Origin: Kitasatospora sp. GP82
GTDB lineage: Bacteria > Actinomycetota > Actinomycetes > Streptomycetales > Streptomycetaceae
Direction of reading: 5' to 3'
NCBI RefSeq assembly: GCF_029892105.1
Contig: NZ_JARZAJ010000021.1
Coordinates: forward strand, 85,144-149,143
DNA length: 64,000 bases
Part shown: piece after piece, positions 52,669-61,107 of the stretch
Layout: the number at the start of each line of letters is the position of its first letter
Position numbering within the stretch: position 1 is the stretch's first letter
Notes under the pieces: generated by a model
What the model saw: the letters and a program-made list of their open reading frames with translations, nothing else
Told to the model about the DNA's origin: nothing
Databases searched by the model: none
Program-made: the position numbers and the translations under genes

Positions 52669-54261
52669 ATGTCCGCCATGACGTCGAGCACGCGTGACGA
52701 GACCTCCGGCCCCGCGCCCGCCCCTGCCGAGGGGCCGCTGCCGAACACCGTGGTCGTCCCGGCGGACGAGGACCCGGTCGCGGCCGCAGGCAGCGAGGTG
52801 CTCGGCGGTCCGCCCGGACGGCGAGCCCTGCTCGGCGTCAACTGGTGGATCCCGGCCCGCTTCCTGGTGCTGGTGGTGATCGTCGTCTATGTGCTCGGCA
52901 TGGTGCAGAAGCTGCCCTGCTACGACGGCGGCTGGTTCCGCGGCGCCACCGCCCAGTACACCCACGCCTGCTACAGCGACATCCCGCACCTGTTCACCGC
53001 GCGCGGCTTCTCGACCGGGCTGCATCCGTATCTGGATCAGCTGCCGCAGCCCTCACCGGACATGCAGTACCTGGAGTACCCGGTGCTCACCGGGCTCTTC
53101 ATGCAGATCGCCGCCTGGTTGACCCCCACCGGCGGCGCGATCGACACCCGCGAGCAGTGGTTCTGGATGGTCAACGCGGGAATGCTGCTGCTCTGCGCGG
53201 TGGTCGTCGCGGTGGCCCTCTCCCGGACCCACCGCCGTCGTCCCTGGGACGCGCTGCTGTTCGCGCTCGCTCCGTGCCTGGCACTGGACTCCACCATCAA
53301 CTGGGACCTGCTCGCCGTCGCCCTGACCGCCGTCGCGATGGCGTACTGGTCGGGCCGCCGACCGGTTCTGGCCGGTGTCCTCATCGGTCTGGCCACCGCT
53401 GCCAAGCTCTACCCCGTGCTGCTGCTCGGTGCGCTGCTGGTGCTCTGCTGGCGGGCCGGCCGCTGGCGGGCCTTCGGACAGGCGGCGGGCGCCGCCGCGG
53501 CCGCCTGGCTGGTGGTCGACCTGCCGATCATGCTGGCGAACTGGAAGGGCTGGGCGACCTTCTACACCTTCAGCCAGACCCGCAAGGAGGACTACGGATC
53601 GTTCTGGCTGATCCTGATGCAGGACCGGGGCGCTCAACTGGAGACCCTGAACACCTGGATCGCGGTGCTGCTGATCGCCTGCTGTCTGGGCATCGGCTGG
53701 CTGGCGCTGTCCGCCCCGCGCCGACCGCGCTTCGCCCAGCTGGTCTTCCTGGTGGTGGCCGCCTTCGTGCTCACCAACAAGGTGTACTCGCCGCAGTACG
53801 TGCTCTGGCTGATCCCGCTCGCCGCGCTGGCCCGGCCGCGCTGGCGGGACTTCCTGATCTGGCAGGCGTGCGAGGCGCTCTACTTCCTCGGCGTCTGGTC
53901 CTACATCGCCTACGTCGGTGACTCCAAGCAGCACGGCATCGGCCAGGACTGGTACCACTTCGCCGTCGTGCTGCACCTGCTCGGCACGCTCTACCTCTGC
54001 GCGATGGTGATCCGCGACATCCTGCGGCCCGAGCGCGACCCGGTCCGCTGGGACGGCAGTGACGACCCGTCGGGCGGTGTGCTGGACCACGCTCCGGACG
54101 TCTTCGTCCTGGGAACGGCGCGGCGGTTGCGCGAGGAGGAGAGCTACGCGGCGTACGCCCCGACCGCTGGGGCCGACTGGCTCGCCGAGCAGGAACCGAT
54201 TGTCCGCAGGGACCCCGCCGCCCAGAAGGAAGCAGTCCGGAGGGACTCGACGGAGCGCTAG
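52669..54261 (+). CDS. GT87 (DUF2029) family membrane glycosyltransferase
   Basis: This polytopic membrane protein of 530 residues has about ten membrane segments and the GT87 pattern (MQYLEYPVLTGLFMQIAAWL, LALDSTINWDLLAVALTAVAMAYWSGRRPVLAGVLIGLATAAKLYPVLLLGA). An Asp in DPLLA/DLLAV-type loops and KLYP near the fourth-fifth helices are typical. Such enzymes use polyprenyl-phosphate sugars outside the membrane, for example to build glycolipids or arabinan-like polymers. The substrate is unknown here. ATG 52669 or 52678 are both possible starts. The gene ends overlapping the convergent racemase-like gene by 4 bases. Confidence 0.85.
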   Translation: MSAMTSSTRDETSGPAPAPAEGPLPNTVVVPADEDPVAAAGSEVLGGPPGRRALLGVNWWIPARFLVLVVIVVYVLGMVQKLPCYDGGWFRGATAQYTHACYSDIPHLFTARGFSTGLHPYLDQLPQPSPDMQYLEYPVLTGLFMQIAAWLTPTGGAIDTREQWFWMVNAGMLLLCAVVVAVALSRTHRRRPWDALLFALAPCLALDSTINWDLLAVALTAVAMAYWSGRRPVLAGVLIGLATAAKLYPVLLLGALLVLCWRAGRWRAFGQAAGAAAAAWLVVDLPIMLANWKGWATFYTFSQTRKEDYGSFWLILMQDRGAQLETLNTWIAVLLIACCLGIGWLALSAPRRPRFAQLVFLVVAAFVLTNKVYSPQYVLWLIPLAALARPRWRDFLIWQACEALYFLGVWSYIAYVGDSKQHGIGQDWYHFAVVLHLLGTLYLCAMVIRDILRPERDPVRWDGSDDPSGGVLDHAPDVFVLGTARRLREEESYAAYAPTAGADWLAEQEPIVRRDPAAQKEAVRRDSTER

Positions 54262-55325
54262 CGGTCGGCGACCCGGTCGAAGTGGGTCGTGGTGTGCCGG
54301 ACGTTCAGGCTGAGCTCGTCGCCCAGTGCGGGCGCCTTGCCGCCCTCCTGGGCCTGCGGGCCGCCCGGCAGGAAGAGGATGCTCACCTGCATGTGCGGCG
54401 GTTCCGCGAACCAGAGCTGCTTGCTGTTCCATGCGTACGGCGAGAGCGTCCGGTTGACGGTGGCGAGCCCGGCTCTGGCCAGGCTCTTGGCCCGGGGCAG
54501 CACGCCCTGGACGTACCTGGGCGCCTCCAGGCCGACACCGTGCGCGGTCCCGCCGGTGACCACCAGCAGATGGCCGTCCGAGGGCGCCTTGTGCTGGCGG
54601 TAGCCGTACCGCTCGCCGCGGGCGATCGGGGTGACGTCCAGAACGGTGGCGCGGGCCTGGAGGGCATCGACCTCGCCCAGCCAGAGCCGGGTGCCGATCC
54701 GCGAGCGGAAGGCGCCGGCGGGGAACTGCCGGGCCAGCTGTGCCAGGTCGGCCGAGCCCAGGTGGCTCAGGAAGACGGTGTCGGTGGGCAGACCGGCGGC
54801 ACCGATCGCGTTCACCCAGCGGGCGACCTCGTCCACCGGGTCGGAGCCGTCCGGCCGGTTCAGGGGCAGATGCAGCGCCCACCCCTCGATCCTGGTCCTG
54901 GCCTCCGACCGGACGCCGTCCACCGCCAGCCGGCCGAGGTCGGCCGGTGAGATGCCGTGTCTGCGCATGCTGGTCATGCACTCCACCACCACTCGGGAGC
55001 CCATCGGCAGTGCCCGCAGCGCATCCGCGTGGGCGACCGTGCGGATCACCCGGCTCGGAGGCAGCGCCGGGCCTTCCTCGCCGATCCGGTACGGGGTGAG
55101 GACCAGCAGCTCGCCCTCGTACCGGTCGAGCAGTGCGGCCGCCTCGACCGCCGTGCCCACGGCCAGGATGCCGGTGCCGAGACGGGCGGTCTCCGCTGCC
55201 AGGCGCTCGTTGCCGAACCCGTAGCCGTTGCCCTTGGCGACCGGCACCAGCCCGGGGAACTCCGCCAGCACCGACTGCTGGTGTGCGCGCCAGCGCGCGG
55301 TGTCCACATACAGCGACAGGGTCAT
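54258..55325 (-). CDS. Alanine racemase-like PLP enzyme
   Basis: This 355-residue fold-type III PLP protein has the N-terminal cofactor Lys in LVPVAKGNGYGFGNERLAAE, corresponding to the KADAYGHG motif of alanine racemase. The barrel includes RVVVECMTSMRRHGISPADLG, and a C-terminal beta domain includes VLDVTPIARGERYGYRQHKAP. It is divergent enough from classical Alr that the substrate (Ala or another amino acid) is uncertain. The ATG at 55325 has GGGGAGAG upstream. It lies 65 bases downstream of femX on the same strand, which suggests a role in supplying amino acids for peptidoglycan peptide stems or bridges. Its stop overlaps the convergent GT87 gene. Confidence 0.75.
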   Translation of the reverse strand: MTLSLYVDTARWRAHQQSVLAEFPGLVPVAKGNGYGFGNERLAAETARLGTGILAVGTAVEAAALLDRYEGELLVLTPYRIGEEGPALPPSRVIRTVAHADALRALPMGSRVVVECMTSMRRHGISPADLGRLAVDGVRSEARTRIEGWALHLPLNRPDGSDPVDEVARWVNAIGAAGLPTDTVFLSHLGSADLAQLARQFPAGAFRSRIGTRLWLGEVDALQARATVLDVTPIARGERYGYRQHKAPSDGHLLVVTGGTAHGVGLEAPRYVQGVLPRAKSLARAGLATVNRTLSPYAWNSKQLWFAEPPHMQVSILFLPGGPQAQEGGKAPALGDELSLNVRHTTTHFDRVADR

Positions 55326-55369
55326 CGGATCTCTCCCCGTGGTTGGTGACGATGGCTCGGGTCGCGGCG

Positions 55370-55405
55370 GCTCAGCGGCGCGACATCTGCTCAGCGGCGC
55401 GACAT
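55370..55405. repeat. 17-bp direct repeat at the femX 3' end
   Basis: GCTCAGCGGCGCGACAT occurs at 55370-55386 and again at 55389-55405. The second copy spans the last codons and stop of femX, so the first is a duplicated copy in the spacer before the racemase-like gene. Confidence 0.75.
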
Positions 55406-56509
55406 GTAGAGGTCGAGCGCCTTGTGCAGCAGCTTGTTGAGCGGGAAGTCCCACTCGCCCAGGTACTCGGCGGCCTGGCCGCCGGTGCCCACCTTGAACT
55501 GGATCAGCCCGAAGAGAGGGTCGTCCTCGTCGAGGGTGTCGCTGATGCCGCGCAGGTCGTAGACGCTCGCGCCGAGCGCGTAGGCGTCCCGCATCATCCG
55601 CCACTGGATCGCGTTGGACGGCTTGACCTCGCGCTTGTGGTCGGCCGAGGCGCCGTAGGAGTACCAGACGTGCTCCCCGACGGTGAGCATGGTGGTCGCG
55701 GCCAGCGGCTCGCCCTCGTGGTAGGCGATGTAGAGGCGCATCCGGTCCGGGTCCTCGGCGGCCAGCGCGTGCCACATCCGCTGGAAGTAGCCGAGCGGGC
55801 GCGGGGTGAAGCGGTCGCGCTCCGCCGTGACCAGGTACAGCTGGTGGAAGACCGCCAGGTCGTCGTAGCCGCCCTGGACCACCTCGACGCCGCTCTTCTC
55901 GGCCTTCTTGATGTTCCGGCGCCAGAGCTGGTTGAAGCCCCGCTGGACGTCGTCCAGCGAGCGGTTGGCCAACGGCACCTGGAAGACGTACCTGGGCTGG
56001 ACGTCGCCGAAGCCCGCACCGGCGTCGTCGCCCTGCAGCCAGCCGCTCCTGCGCAGGCGGTCGGCCACCTCGAAGGCACGCGCCTCGTACCAGTCGGGCT
56101 CGATGTCGCGCAGCCGCTTGGCGTGCTTGCCGGCGATCGCCTCCTTGATGGTGAGGGCGTCCCAGCGGCGGATCACCACCGGCGGGCCCATCTTCACCGA
56201 GAAGGCGCCCTGCGACTTGAGGTGGGCGAGCATCGGCGCCAGCCACTGCTCCAGGTCGCGGTCGAACCAGTCGATCACCGGACCCTCGGGCAGGTAGGCG
56301 AGGTAGCGCTTGAGCTTCGGCAGCTGGCGGTAGAGCACCAGGCCCGCGCCGACCAGTTCACCGCTGTCGTCGAACCAGCCGATGCTCTCGGTGCGCCACT
56401 CGGCCTTCACCTGACCCCAGGAGGGCACCTGCATGTGGCTGGCCGACGGGCGGGTCCTGATGAACGCCAGGTGCTCGTCGCGGGTGATCGTCCTCAGGCG
56501 CAGAGTCAT
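55391..56509 (-). CDS. femX: Lipid II:glycine glycyltransferase FemX-type (peptidoglycan interpeptide bridge)
   Basis: This FemABX-family transferase of 372 residues uses aminoacyl-tRNA to add the first bridge residue to lipid II; streptomycetes have an LL-diaminopimelate peptidoglycan with a Gly bridge. The tandem GNAT-like fold is evident (FIRTRPSASHMQVPSWGQVKAEWRTESIGWFDDSGELVGAGLVLYRQLPKLKRYLAYLPEGPVID, then HEGEPLAATTMLTVGEHVWYSYGASADHKREVKPSNAIQWRMMRDAYALGASVYDLRGI). ATG 56509 with GGAGGAGC upstream. It precedes the racemase-like gene, with which it is probably cotranscribed. Confidence 0.9.
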   Translation of the reverse strand: MTLRLRTITRDEHLAFIRTRPSASHMQVPSWGQVKAEWRTESIGWFDDSGELVGAGLVLYRQLPKLKRYLAYLPEGPVIDWFDRDLEQWLAPMLAHLKSQGAFSVKMGPPVVIRRWDALTIKEAIAGKHAKRLRDIEPDWYEARAFEVADRLRRSGWLQGDDAGAGFGDVQPRYVFQVPLANRSLDDVQRGFNQLWRRNIKKAEKSGVEVVQGGYDDLAVFHQLYLVTAERDRFTPRPLGYFQRMWHALAAEDPDRMRLYIAYHEGEPLAATTMLTVGEHVWYSYGASADHKREVKPSNAIQWRMMRDAYALGASVYDLRGISDTLDEDDPLFGLIQFKVGTGGQAAEYLGEWDFPLNKLLHKALDLYMSRR

Positions 56510-56710
56510 GCTGGGGTGCTCCTCCTCGGTCGGCCGGGTCCGGGCTTGACCCTATCGCCCGAATGGTCCGTTTCGGGTAGGTCGGGTCCGGTGGCGCGGG
56601 CCGAGAAAAAGGCGCCCTCTCCGCGAACCTGTGCACAGGTATGTACGCGGGAGGACGCCGGAGGTTACGCGCCCTGTGCGGCTTTGCGCAGGACGATCAG
56701 AGCGAGTCCG

Positions 56711-57019
56711 TCACCACAAGCCCCCGTAGAGCCCACCGTGGGCGATCCCGAGGTAGAAGCCGAGCGCGGCCATGCCGAGCGCGATCATCAGGACGAAGCG
56801 TTCGGCCGTGGTCACCGACACGAACTGGCCCCAGAGCCCCGCGATGATGCCGAACAGGCCGGCCCACGAGCTGAGCAGGTGCAGGCTGGGGAAGAAGGCG
56901 CTGACGACGGCGATCAGGCCGAGCACCGCGGCGATGCCGACAAGGGTGTTCTCCCGCGGGTGCGGGTTGCCGTCGGTGTTGAGAGTGAACTGCGGGAATC
57001 GGCGGATGGTCTGTGCCAT
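56711..57019 (-). CDS. Conserved small membrane protein, 102 aa
   Basis: This 102-residue protein has three membrane helices (about 27-45, 50-66 and 72-93) and a short N-terminus MAQTIRRFPQFTLNTDGNPHPRENT. The sequence resembles small hypothetical membrane proteins seen upstream of rpsF in streptomycetes; no function can be named. ATG 57019 has GGAGGTGG about 7 bases upstream, which decides against the ATG at 57070. It is divergent from the rpsF operon. Confidence 0.75.
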   Translation of the reverse strand: MAQTIRRFPQFTLNTDGNPHPRENTLVGIAAVLGLIAVVSAFFPSLHLLSSWAGLFGIIAGLWGQFVSVTTAERFVLMIALGMAALGFYLGIAHGGLYGGLW

Positions 57020-57361
57020 AGGACCCACCTCCTGGAGGAGGACACAGTCGGGACGATTGCGCTGGGGCACTCACGCGGGCGGCGCACGGACGGCTGCGCA
57101 CCCGTTCTGTACAGATTCCCGCTGTTACGCGCAGAACCACAACCGGTATGCATTTTGTTCGGCCGTACGGGTGCGGGTAGGCTGTGCGGTCTGCACTGGT
57201 GTAGTTGTGCCCCCGTCTGCCCTTCACCGGGTCGGGGAGCCCGATTGTCGGTCCCGGCCGCTACGGTTGCCGGTAAGTCGTCGCAGCACCGGTGCGACGC
57301 TGCACAACCCTCCTGCCACGGAGAGACCGTGGCCGTTGAGTCCAAAGGAGGTGGGTTACTC
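57020..57361. other. Intergenic region with the rpsF operon promoter
   Basis: This 342-base region has no supported gene. It holds a strong-looking promoter for rpsF at 57155-57183, about 180 bases before the start, leaving a long GC-rich 5' leader. The leader could hold autoregulation by S6:S18, which binds its own mRNA in other bacteria, but the fold was not worked out. Confidence 0.5.
57155..57183 (+). promoter_or_regulatory. rpsF-ssb-rpsR-rplI promoter
   Basis: TTGTTC (57155-57160) and TAGGCT (57178-57183) are separated by 17 bases, a good vegetative promoter pointing at rpsF. Confidence 0.6.
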
Positions 57362-57652
57362 ATGCGTCACTACGAGGTGATGGTCATCCTCGACCCCTCG
57401 GTCGAGGAGCGCGCTGTCTCCCCCCTGATCGAGAACTTCCTCAACGTCGTCCGCCAGGGTGGCGGCAACGTGGAGAAGGTCGACACCTGGGGTCGTCGCC
57501 GTCTGGCTTACGAGATCAACAAGCAGTCCGAGGGCATCTACTCGGTCATCGACCTGAAGGCCACGCCTGAGGTCGTCAAGGAGCTCGACCGCCAGCTCAG
57601 CCTGAGCGAGTCGGTTCTGCGGACCAAGGTCCTGCGCCCGGACACCCACTGA
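57362..57652 (+). CDS. rpsF: 30S ribosomal protein S6
   Basis: S6 is a 96-residue small-subunit protein that pairs with S18. The sequence MRHYEVMVILDPSVEER and GGNVEKVDTWGRRRLAYEINKQSEGIYSVIDL match the family throughout. ATG 57362 has AAAGGAGG upstream. It heads the conserved rpsF-ssb-rpsR-rplI operon. Confidence 0.97.
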   Translation: MRHYEVMVILDPSVEERAVSPLIENFLNVVRQGGGNVEKVDTWGRRRLAYEINKQSEGIYSVIDLKATPEVVKELDRQLSLSESVLRTKVLRPDTH

Positions 57653-57695
57653 GTCGTCCCTGATGCCTTCGGGCGTCGGGTGACTCGCGTCGGCT

Positions 57696-57709
57696 GTTTC
57701 ACGTGAAAC
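57696..57709. promoter_or_regulatory. parS: parS site between rpsF and ssb
   Basis: A perfect GTTTCACGTGAAAC sits in the middle of the rpsF-ssb operon, in the 104-base gap between the two genes. It is about 33 kb from oriC, the farthest perfect site in this window. Confidence 0.93.
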
Positions 57710-57756
57710 AGCACGGCGAGCACCGCAGAACTTCTTTCCGAGAGGTCATCACCACC

Positions 57757-58362
57757 ATGGCAGGCGAGACCGTCATCACCCTCGTCGGCAATCTCGTCGA
57801 CGACCCCGAGCTGCGCTTCACCCCGTCGGGTGCGGCGGTCGCGAAGTTCCGTATCGCGTCCACCCCGCGCACCTTCGACCGTCAGACCAACGAGTGGAAG
57901 GACGGCGAGAGCCTCTTCCTCACGTGCAACGTCTGGCGTCAGCCGGCGGAGAACGTGGCCGAGTCGCTGCAGCGCGGCATGCGCGTGATCGTGCAGGGCC
58001 GACTGCGCCAGCGGTCTTACGAGACCAAGGAAGGCGAGAAGCGGACGGTCTTCGAGGTCGAGGTCGACGAGGTCGGCCCGAGCCTGCGTTCGGCGACCGC
58101 CAAGGTCACCCGTGCCAACCGGTCCGGTGGGCCGGGCGGTGGCGGCGGCTTCGGCGGCGGCGGCCAGCAGGGTGGCGGCGCCCCCGCCGGTGGTTGGGGC
58201 GGCGGCGGCCAGCAGGGCGGCAACTGGGGTGGAAACTCCGGCGGCCAGTCCGGTCCGTCCGACGACCCGTGGGCGTCCAGCGCTCCCTCTGGTGGCAACC
58301 AGGGTAGCGGCGGCTGGGGTGCCCCGGCCGGTGGCGGCTACTCGGAAGAGCCTCCTTTCTAA
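57757..58362 (+). CDS. ssb: Single-stranded DNA-binding protein
   Basis: This SSB of 201 residues has an N-terminal OB fold (MAGETVITLVGNLVDDPELRFTPSGAAVAKFRIASTPRTFD, FLTCNVWRQPAENVAESLQRGMRVIVQGRLRQRSYETKEGEKRTVFEVEVDEVGPSLRSATAKV). It has a Gly/Gln-rich linker and the acidic tip SEEPPF that recruits partner proteins. It is the essential SSB of the pair usually found in streptomycetes. ATG 57757 is chosen on family length. Confidence 0.96.
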   Translation: MAGETVITLVGNLVDDPELRFTPSGAAVAKFRIASTPRTFDRQTNEWKDGESLFLTCNVWRQPAENVAESLQRGMRVIVQGRLRQRSYETKEGEKRTVFEVEVDEVGPSLRSATAKVTRANRSGGPGGGGGFGGGGQQGGGAPAGGWGGGGQQGGNWGGNSGGQSGPSDDPWASSAPSGGNQGSGGWGAPAGGGYSEEPPF

Positions 58363-58471
58363 GCGGTGCGCGCCGGGCCCTCTCCCTGAGCGGGCCTTGG
58401 CATGCTGAGAGATTTCGTGCGGTCCGCGGGTGCCAGGCACCTGTGGATCGTCAACCCAAATGGAGCACATG

Positions 58472-58708
58472 ATGGCGAAGCCGCCTGCTCGCAAGCCCAA
58501 GAAGAAGGTTTGCGTCTTCTGCAAGGACAAGGTCAACTACGTTGACTACAAGGACACGAACCTGCTGCGGAAGTTCATCTCCGACCGCGGCAAGATCCGT
58601 GCCCGCCGGGTCACCGGCAACTGCACCCAGCACCAGCGTGACGTCGCCACGGCCGTGAAGAACAGCCGTGAGATGGCGCTGCTGCCCTACACCTCCACCA
58701 CGCGCTAA
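58472..58708 (+). CDS. rpsR: 30S ribosomal protein S18
   Basis: S18 is a 78-residue protein that binds S6 in the platform of the 30S subunit. The sequence opens MAKPPARKPKKKVCVFCKDK and continues NLLRKFISDRGKIRARRVTGNCTQHQRDVATAVKNSREMALLPYT. It retains the CVFC pair of the zinc-binding (C+) form; streptomycetes often have a second, zinc-free S18 elsewhere. Adjacent ATG codons (58469 and 58472) make the exact start uncertain by one codon. Confidence 0.96.
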   Translation: MAKPPARKPKKKVCVFCKDKVNYVDYKDTNLLRKFISDRGKIRARRVTGNCTQHQRDVATAVKNSREMALLPYTSTTR

Positions 58709-58725
58709 GAGAGGGTGACCAAAGA

Positions 58726-59166
58726 ATGAAGATCATCCTCACTCACGAGGTCCCCGGCCTCGGCAGCGCCGGCGAGATCGTCGAGGTCAAGGACGGCTAC
58801 GCCCGCAACTACCTGGTCCCGCGTGGCTTCGCCATCCGCTGGACCAAGGGCGGCCAGAAGGACGTGGACGCGATCCGTCGCGCCCGCAAGATCCACGAGA
58901 TCCAGACCCTCGAGGCCGCCAACGTGGTCAAGGGTCAGCTCGAGGGCCTGCAGGTCAAGCTGGCCGTTCGCTCCGGCGACGCCGGCCGCCTGTTCGGCTC
59001 GGTGACCCAGGCCGACGTCGTTGCGGCCGTCAAGGCTGCCGGCGGCCCGGTTGTGGACAAGCGCGCCGTCGCGATCGCCTCGCCGATCAAGACCGTGGGC
59101 ACCCACAAGGTCTCGGTCAAGCTGCACGCCGACGTCCAGGCGAACATCGACGTCGTCGTCGCCTGA
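58726..59166 (+). CDS. rplI: 50S ribosomal protein L9
   Basis: L9 is a 146-residue two-domain large-subunit protein. The N-terminal domain has MKIILTHEVPGLGSAGEIVEVKDGYARNYLVPRGFA, followed by a connecting helix and the C-terminal domain SGDAGRLFGSVTQADVVAAVK. It ends the rpsF operon and is followed by a strong terminator. Confidence 0.97.
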   Translation: MKIILTHEVPGLGSAGEIVEVKDGYARNYLVPRGFAIRWTKGGQKDVDAIRRARKIHEIQTLEAANVVKGQLEGLQVKLAVRSGDAGRLFGSVTQADVVAAVKAAGGPVVDKRAVAIASPIKTVGTHKVSVKLHADVQANIDVVVA

Positions 59167-59205
59167 GCTCAGCCGCAGTGGTCCGCCAGGGCCTAGCTGT
59201 GTGGC

Positions 59206-59241
59206 CGAGGGCCGGTCTCCCCCAGGGGAGACCGGCCCTCG
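59206..59241. terminator. Terminator between rplI and the MATE gene
   Basis: A perfect 17-bp inverted repeat (59206-59222 / 59225-59241) lies 40 bases after the rplI stop and also beyond the convergent MATE gene's 3' end. Confidence 0.85.
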
Positions 59242-59332
59242 GTCGTTGCTGGGCGCGGATCCGCTCCCGGGCCCGTGACCGGCCGTACGCCTGCCCGTGA
59301 GGCGCCGCGCGGCTCTCGTTCGCAGCAGGGTC

Positions 59333-60676
59333 TCAGGCCCGGACGGCGCCGGTGACCAGCCAGTGGCCGCCTCGGGCCCGCAGAGCCAGGAAGGCCGCCC
59401 TGACCAGCATGAAGAGGTTCATCGCCCACCACAGCGCCATCAGCCCGCCGCCGAACGCGGTCACCGCCACGGCGGCCGGGGCGAAGACCGCGAGGGTGCC
59501 CAGCGCCGCCCAGGCCAGGTAGGGCCCGTCCCCGGCGCCCATCAGCACGCCGTCCAGAACGAAGACCAGCCCGCCCACCGGCTGGGTGAGGGCGGCCAGC
59601 AGCAGGACGTCCGAGAGCTGCTGCTGCACGGCCGGGTCGGGGGTGAACAGCGGCACGTACAGCGGCCGGGTCAGTACCACCAGCAGGCCGAGGACCACGC
59701 CCGCGCCGATGCCCCACTCGACCATCCGGCGGGTGGCAGCCCTGGTCCCGGGGACGTCTCCGGCGCCCAGGCAGCGGCCGATGATCGCCTGACCGGCGAT
59801 GGCGATGGCGTCCAGGGCGAAGGCGAGGAAGCCCCAGAGCGTCATGGCGATCTGGTGTGCCGCGACCTCGGTGTCCCCGAGCCGGGCCGCCACGGCGGTG
59901 GCGATCAGCAGGACCCCGCGCAGGCTCATCGTCCGGACCACCAACGGGCCGCCGGCCCTGGCGGAGGCCCGGATACCGGCCAGGTCGGGGCGGAGCGCGG
60001 CGCCCTCGCGGCGGGCCCCGCGCACCACCACCAGCAGGTACACGGCGGCCATCGCGGTCTGGGCCAGGACGGTGCCCCAGGCGGAGCCCGCCACGCCGAG
60101 ACCGGCGCCGTACACCAGAGAGACGTTGAGCAGCAGGTTGGCGCTGAAGCCGCCGACCGCCACCAGCAGCGGTGTACGGGTGTCCTGGAAGCCGCGCAGC
60201 ACGCCGGTGGCCGCCAGCACCAGCAGCATCGCGGGTATCCCCAGGGTGCTGATCCGCAGGTAGGTCACGGCGTAGGGGAGGGCGGTCGGCGAGGCGCCGA
60301 GGACCTTGGCCGCCGTCGGGGCCAGCAGCAGGGTGAGGGCGACCACGCCGACCGAGAGCAGCAGGGCGAGCCAGATGCCGTCGATACCCTGCTGGATGGC
60401 GGCCCGGCGGTCCCCGGCGCCTATTCGGCGGGAGACTGCGGCGGTGGTCGCATACGCGAGGAAGACGAAGGTCGCGGCGGCGGTGGTGAGCCCGGCCGAG
60501 GCGATGCCGAGGCCGGCCAGCTGCGCGGTGCCGAGGTGGCCGACGACGGCGGAGTCAGCCATCAGGAAGAGCGGTTCGGCGACCAGCGCCCCGAAAGCCG
60601 GGACGGCCAGGGCCAGGATCTCCCGGTCGTGCCGGCGGCGATTGGGGGCGGTTGTCATGGGGACCAGGGTACTCAT
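59333..60676 (-). CDS. MATE family efflux transporter
   Basis: This 447-residue multidrug and toxin extrusion-type transporter has twelve membrane helices in two similar halves. It opens REILALAVPAFGALVAEPLFLMADSAVVGHLGTAQLAGLGIASAGL, a typical MATE start, with LYVPLFTPDPAVQQQLSDVLLLAALTQPVGGLVFVLDGVLMGAGDGPYL in the second half. It resembles the DinF-like branch (Asp near the N-terminal binding pocket). The substrate is unknown. ATG 60676 and ATG 60658 are both possible; neither has a good Shine-Dalgarno. It is divergent from dnaB across 430 bases and converges on rplI. Confidence 0.88.
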   Translation of the reverse strand: MSTLVPMTTAPNRRRHDREILALAVPAFGALVAEPLFLMADSAVVGHLGTAQLAGLGIASAGLTTAAATFVFLAYATTAAVSRRIGAGDRRAAIQQGIDGIWLALLLSVGVVALTLLLAPTAAKVLGASPTALPYAVTYLRISTLGIPAMLLVLAATGVLRGFQDTRTPLLVAVGGFSANLLLNVSLVYGAGLGVAGSAWGTVLAQTAMAAVYLLVVVRGARREGAALRPDLAGIRASARAGGPLVVRTMSLRGVLLIATAVAARLGDTEVAAHQIAMTLWGFLAFALDAIAIAGQAIIGRCLGAGDVPGTRAATRRMVEWGIGAGVVLGLLVVLTRPLYVPLFTPDPAVQQQLSDVLLLAALTQPVGGLVFVLDGVLMGAGDGPYLAWAALGTLAVFAPAAVAVTAFGGGLMALWWAMNLFMLVRAAFLALRARGGHWLVTGAVRA

Positions 60677-61107
60677 CCACAGGTAAGTAGTGCTAGGGCT
60701 CTTCGGTTATTACTTGAAGCCCTGGCCGAGGGTCGCACGGAGTCGGCGGGCAGGGGTGTGGCCCAGCTGTGTGAAGAATTTCTCATGCACAGTCGGTGGA
60801 AAGGGTTATCGCAGGTCAGCGCGTTGACGCTGGAGGGATGGTGTGGTTATCCACAGTGCTGTCCACAGGGTTGTGCACAGGTTTGAGGGAGTTCTCCACA
60901 GCTATGGGCTGTTCATCCACACAGCCTGTGGATAACCATCTTGGAGGATAGCCGTCCGGCCCCTTAGCGTGGTTGTCTGACCGCCGCAGCCGCCCGAGCG
61001 ACACCTCCTGCCCGGCGCCCGATTCGTCGGCGCGGTGGCGTATGAAAGAGGGTGCGCCATCGGCAAGGCCAGCTCCACTCGCACCACTCGCTGATCGGGG
61101 AACACGC
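60677..61107. other. dnaB upstream region with DnaA-box cluster
   Basis: This 431-base non-coding region between the divergent MATE and dnaB genes holds DnaA-box-like sites. Four lie on the plus strand: TTATCCACA (60847-60855), CTGTCCACA (60859-60867), TTCTCCACA (60892-60900) and TCATCCACA (60913-60921). One lies on the minus strand: TGTGGATAA (60927-60935). A further TCATCCACA (60673-60681) overlaps the MATE start. A candidate dnaB promoter (TTGGAG 60941-60946, 18 bases, TAGCGT 60965-60970) follows the cluster directly. No small gene is seen. Confidence 0.65.
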
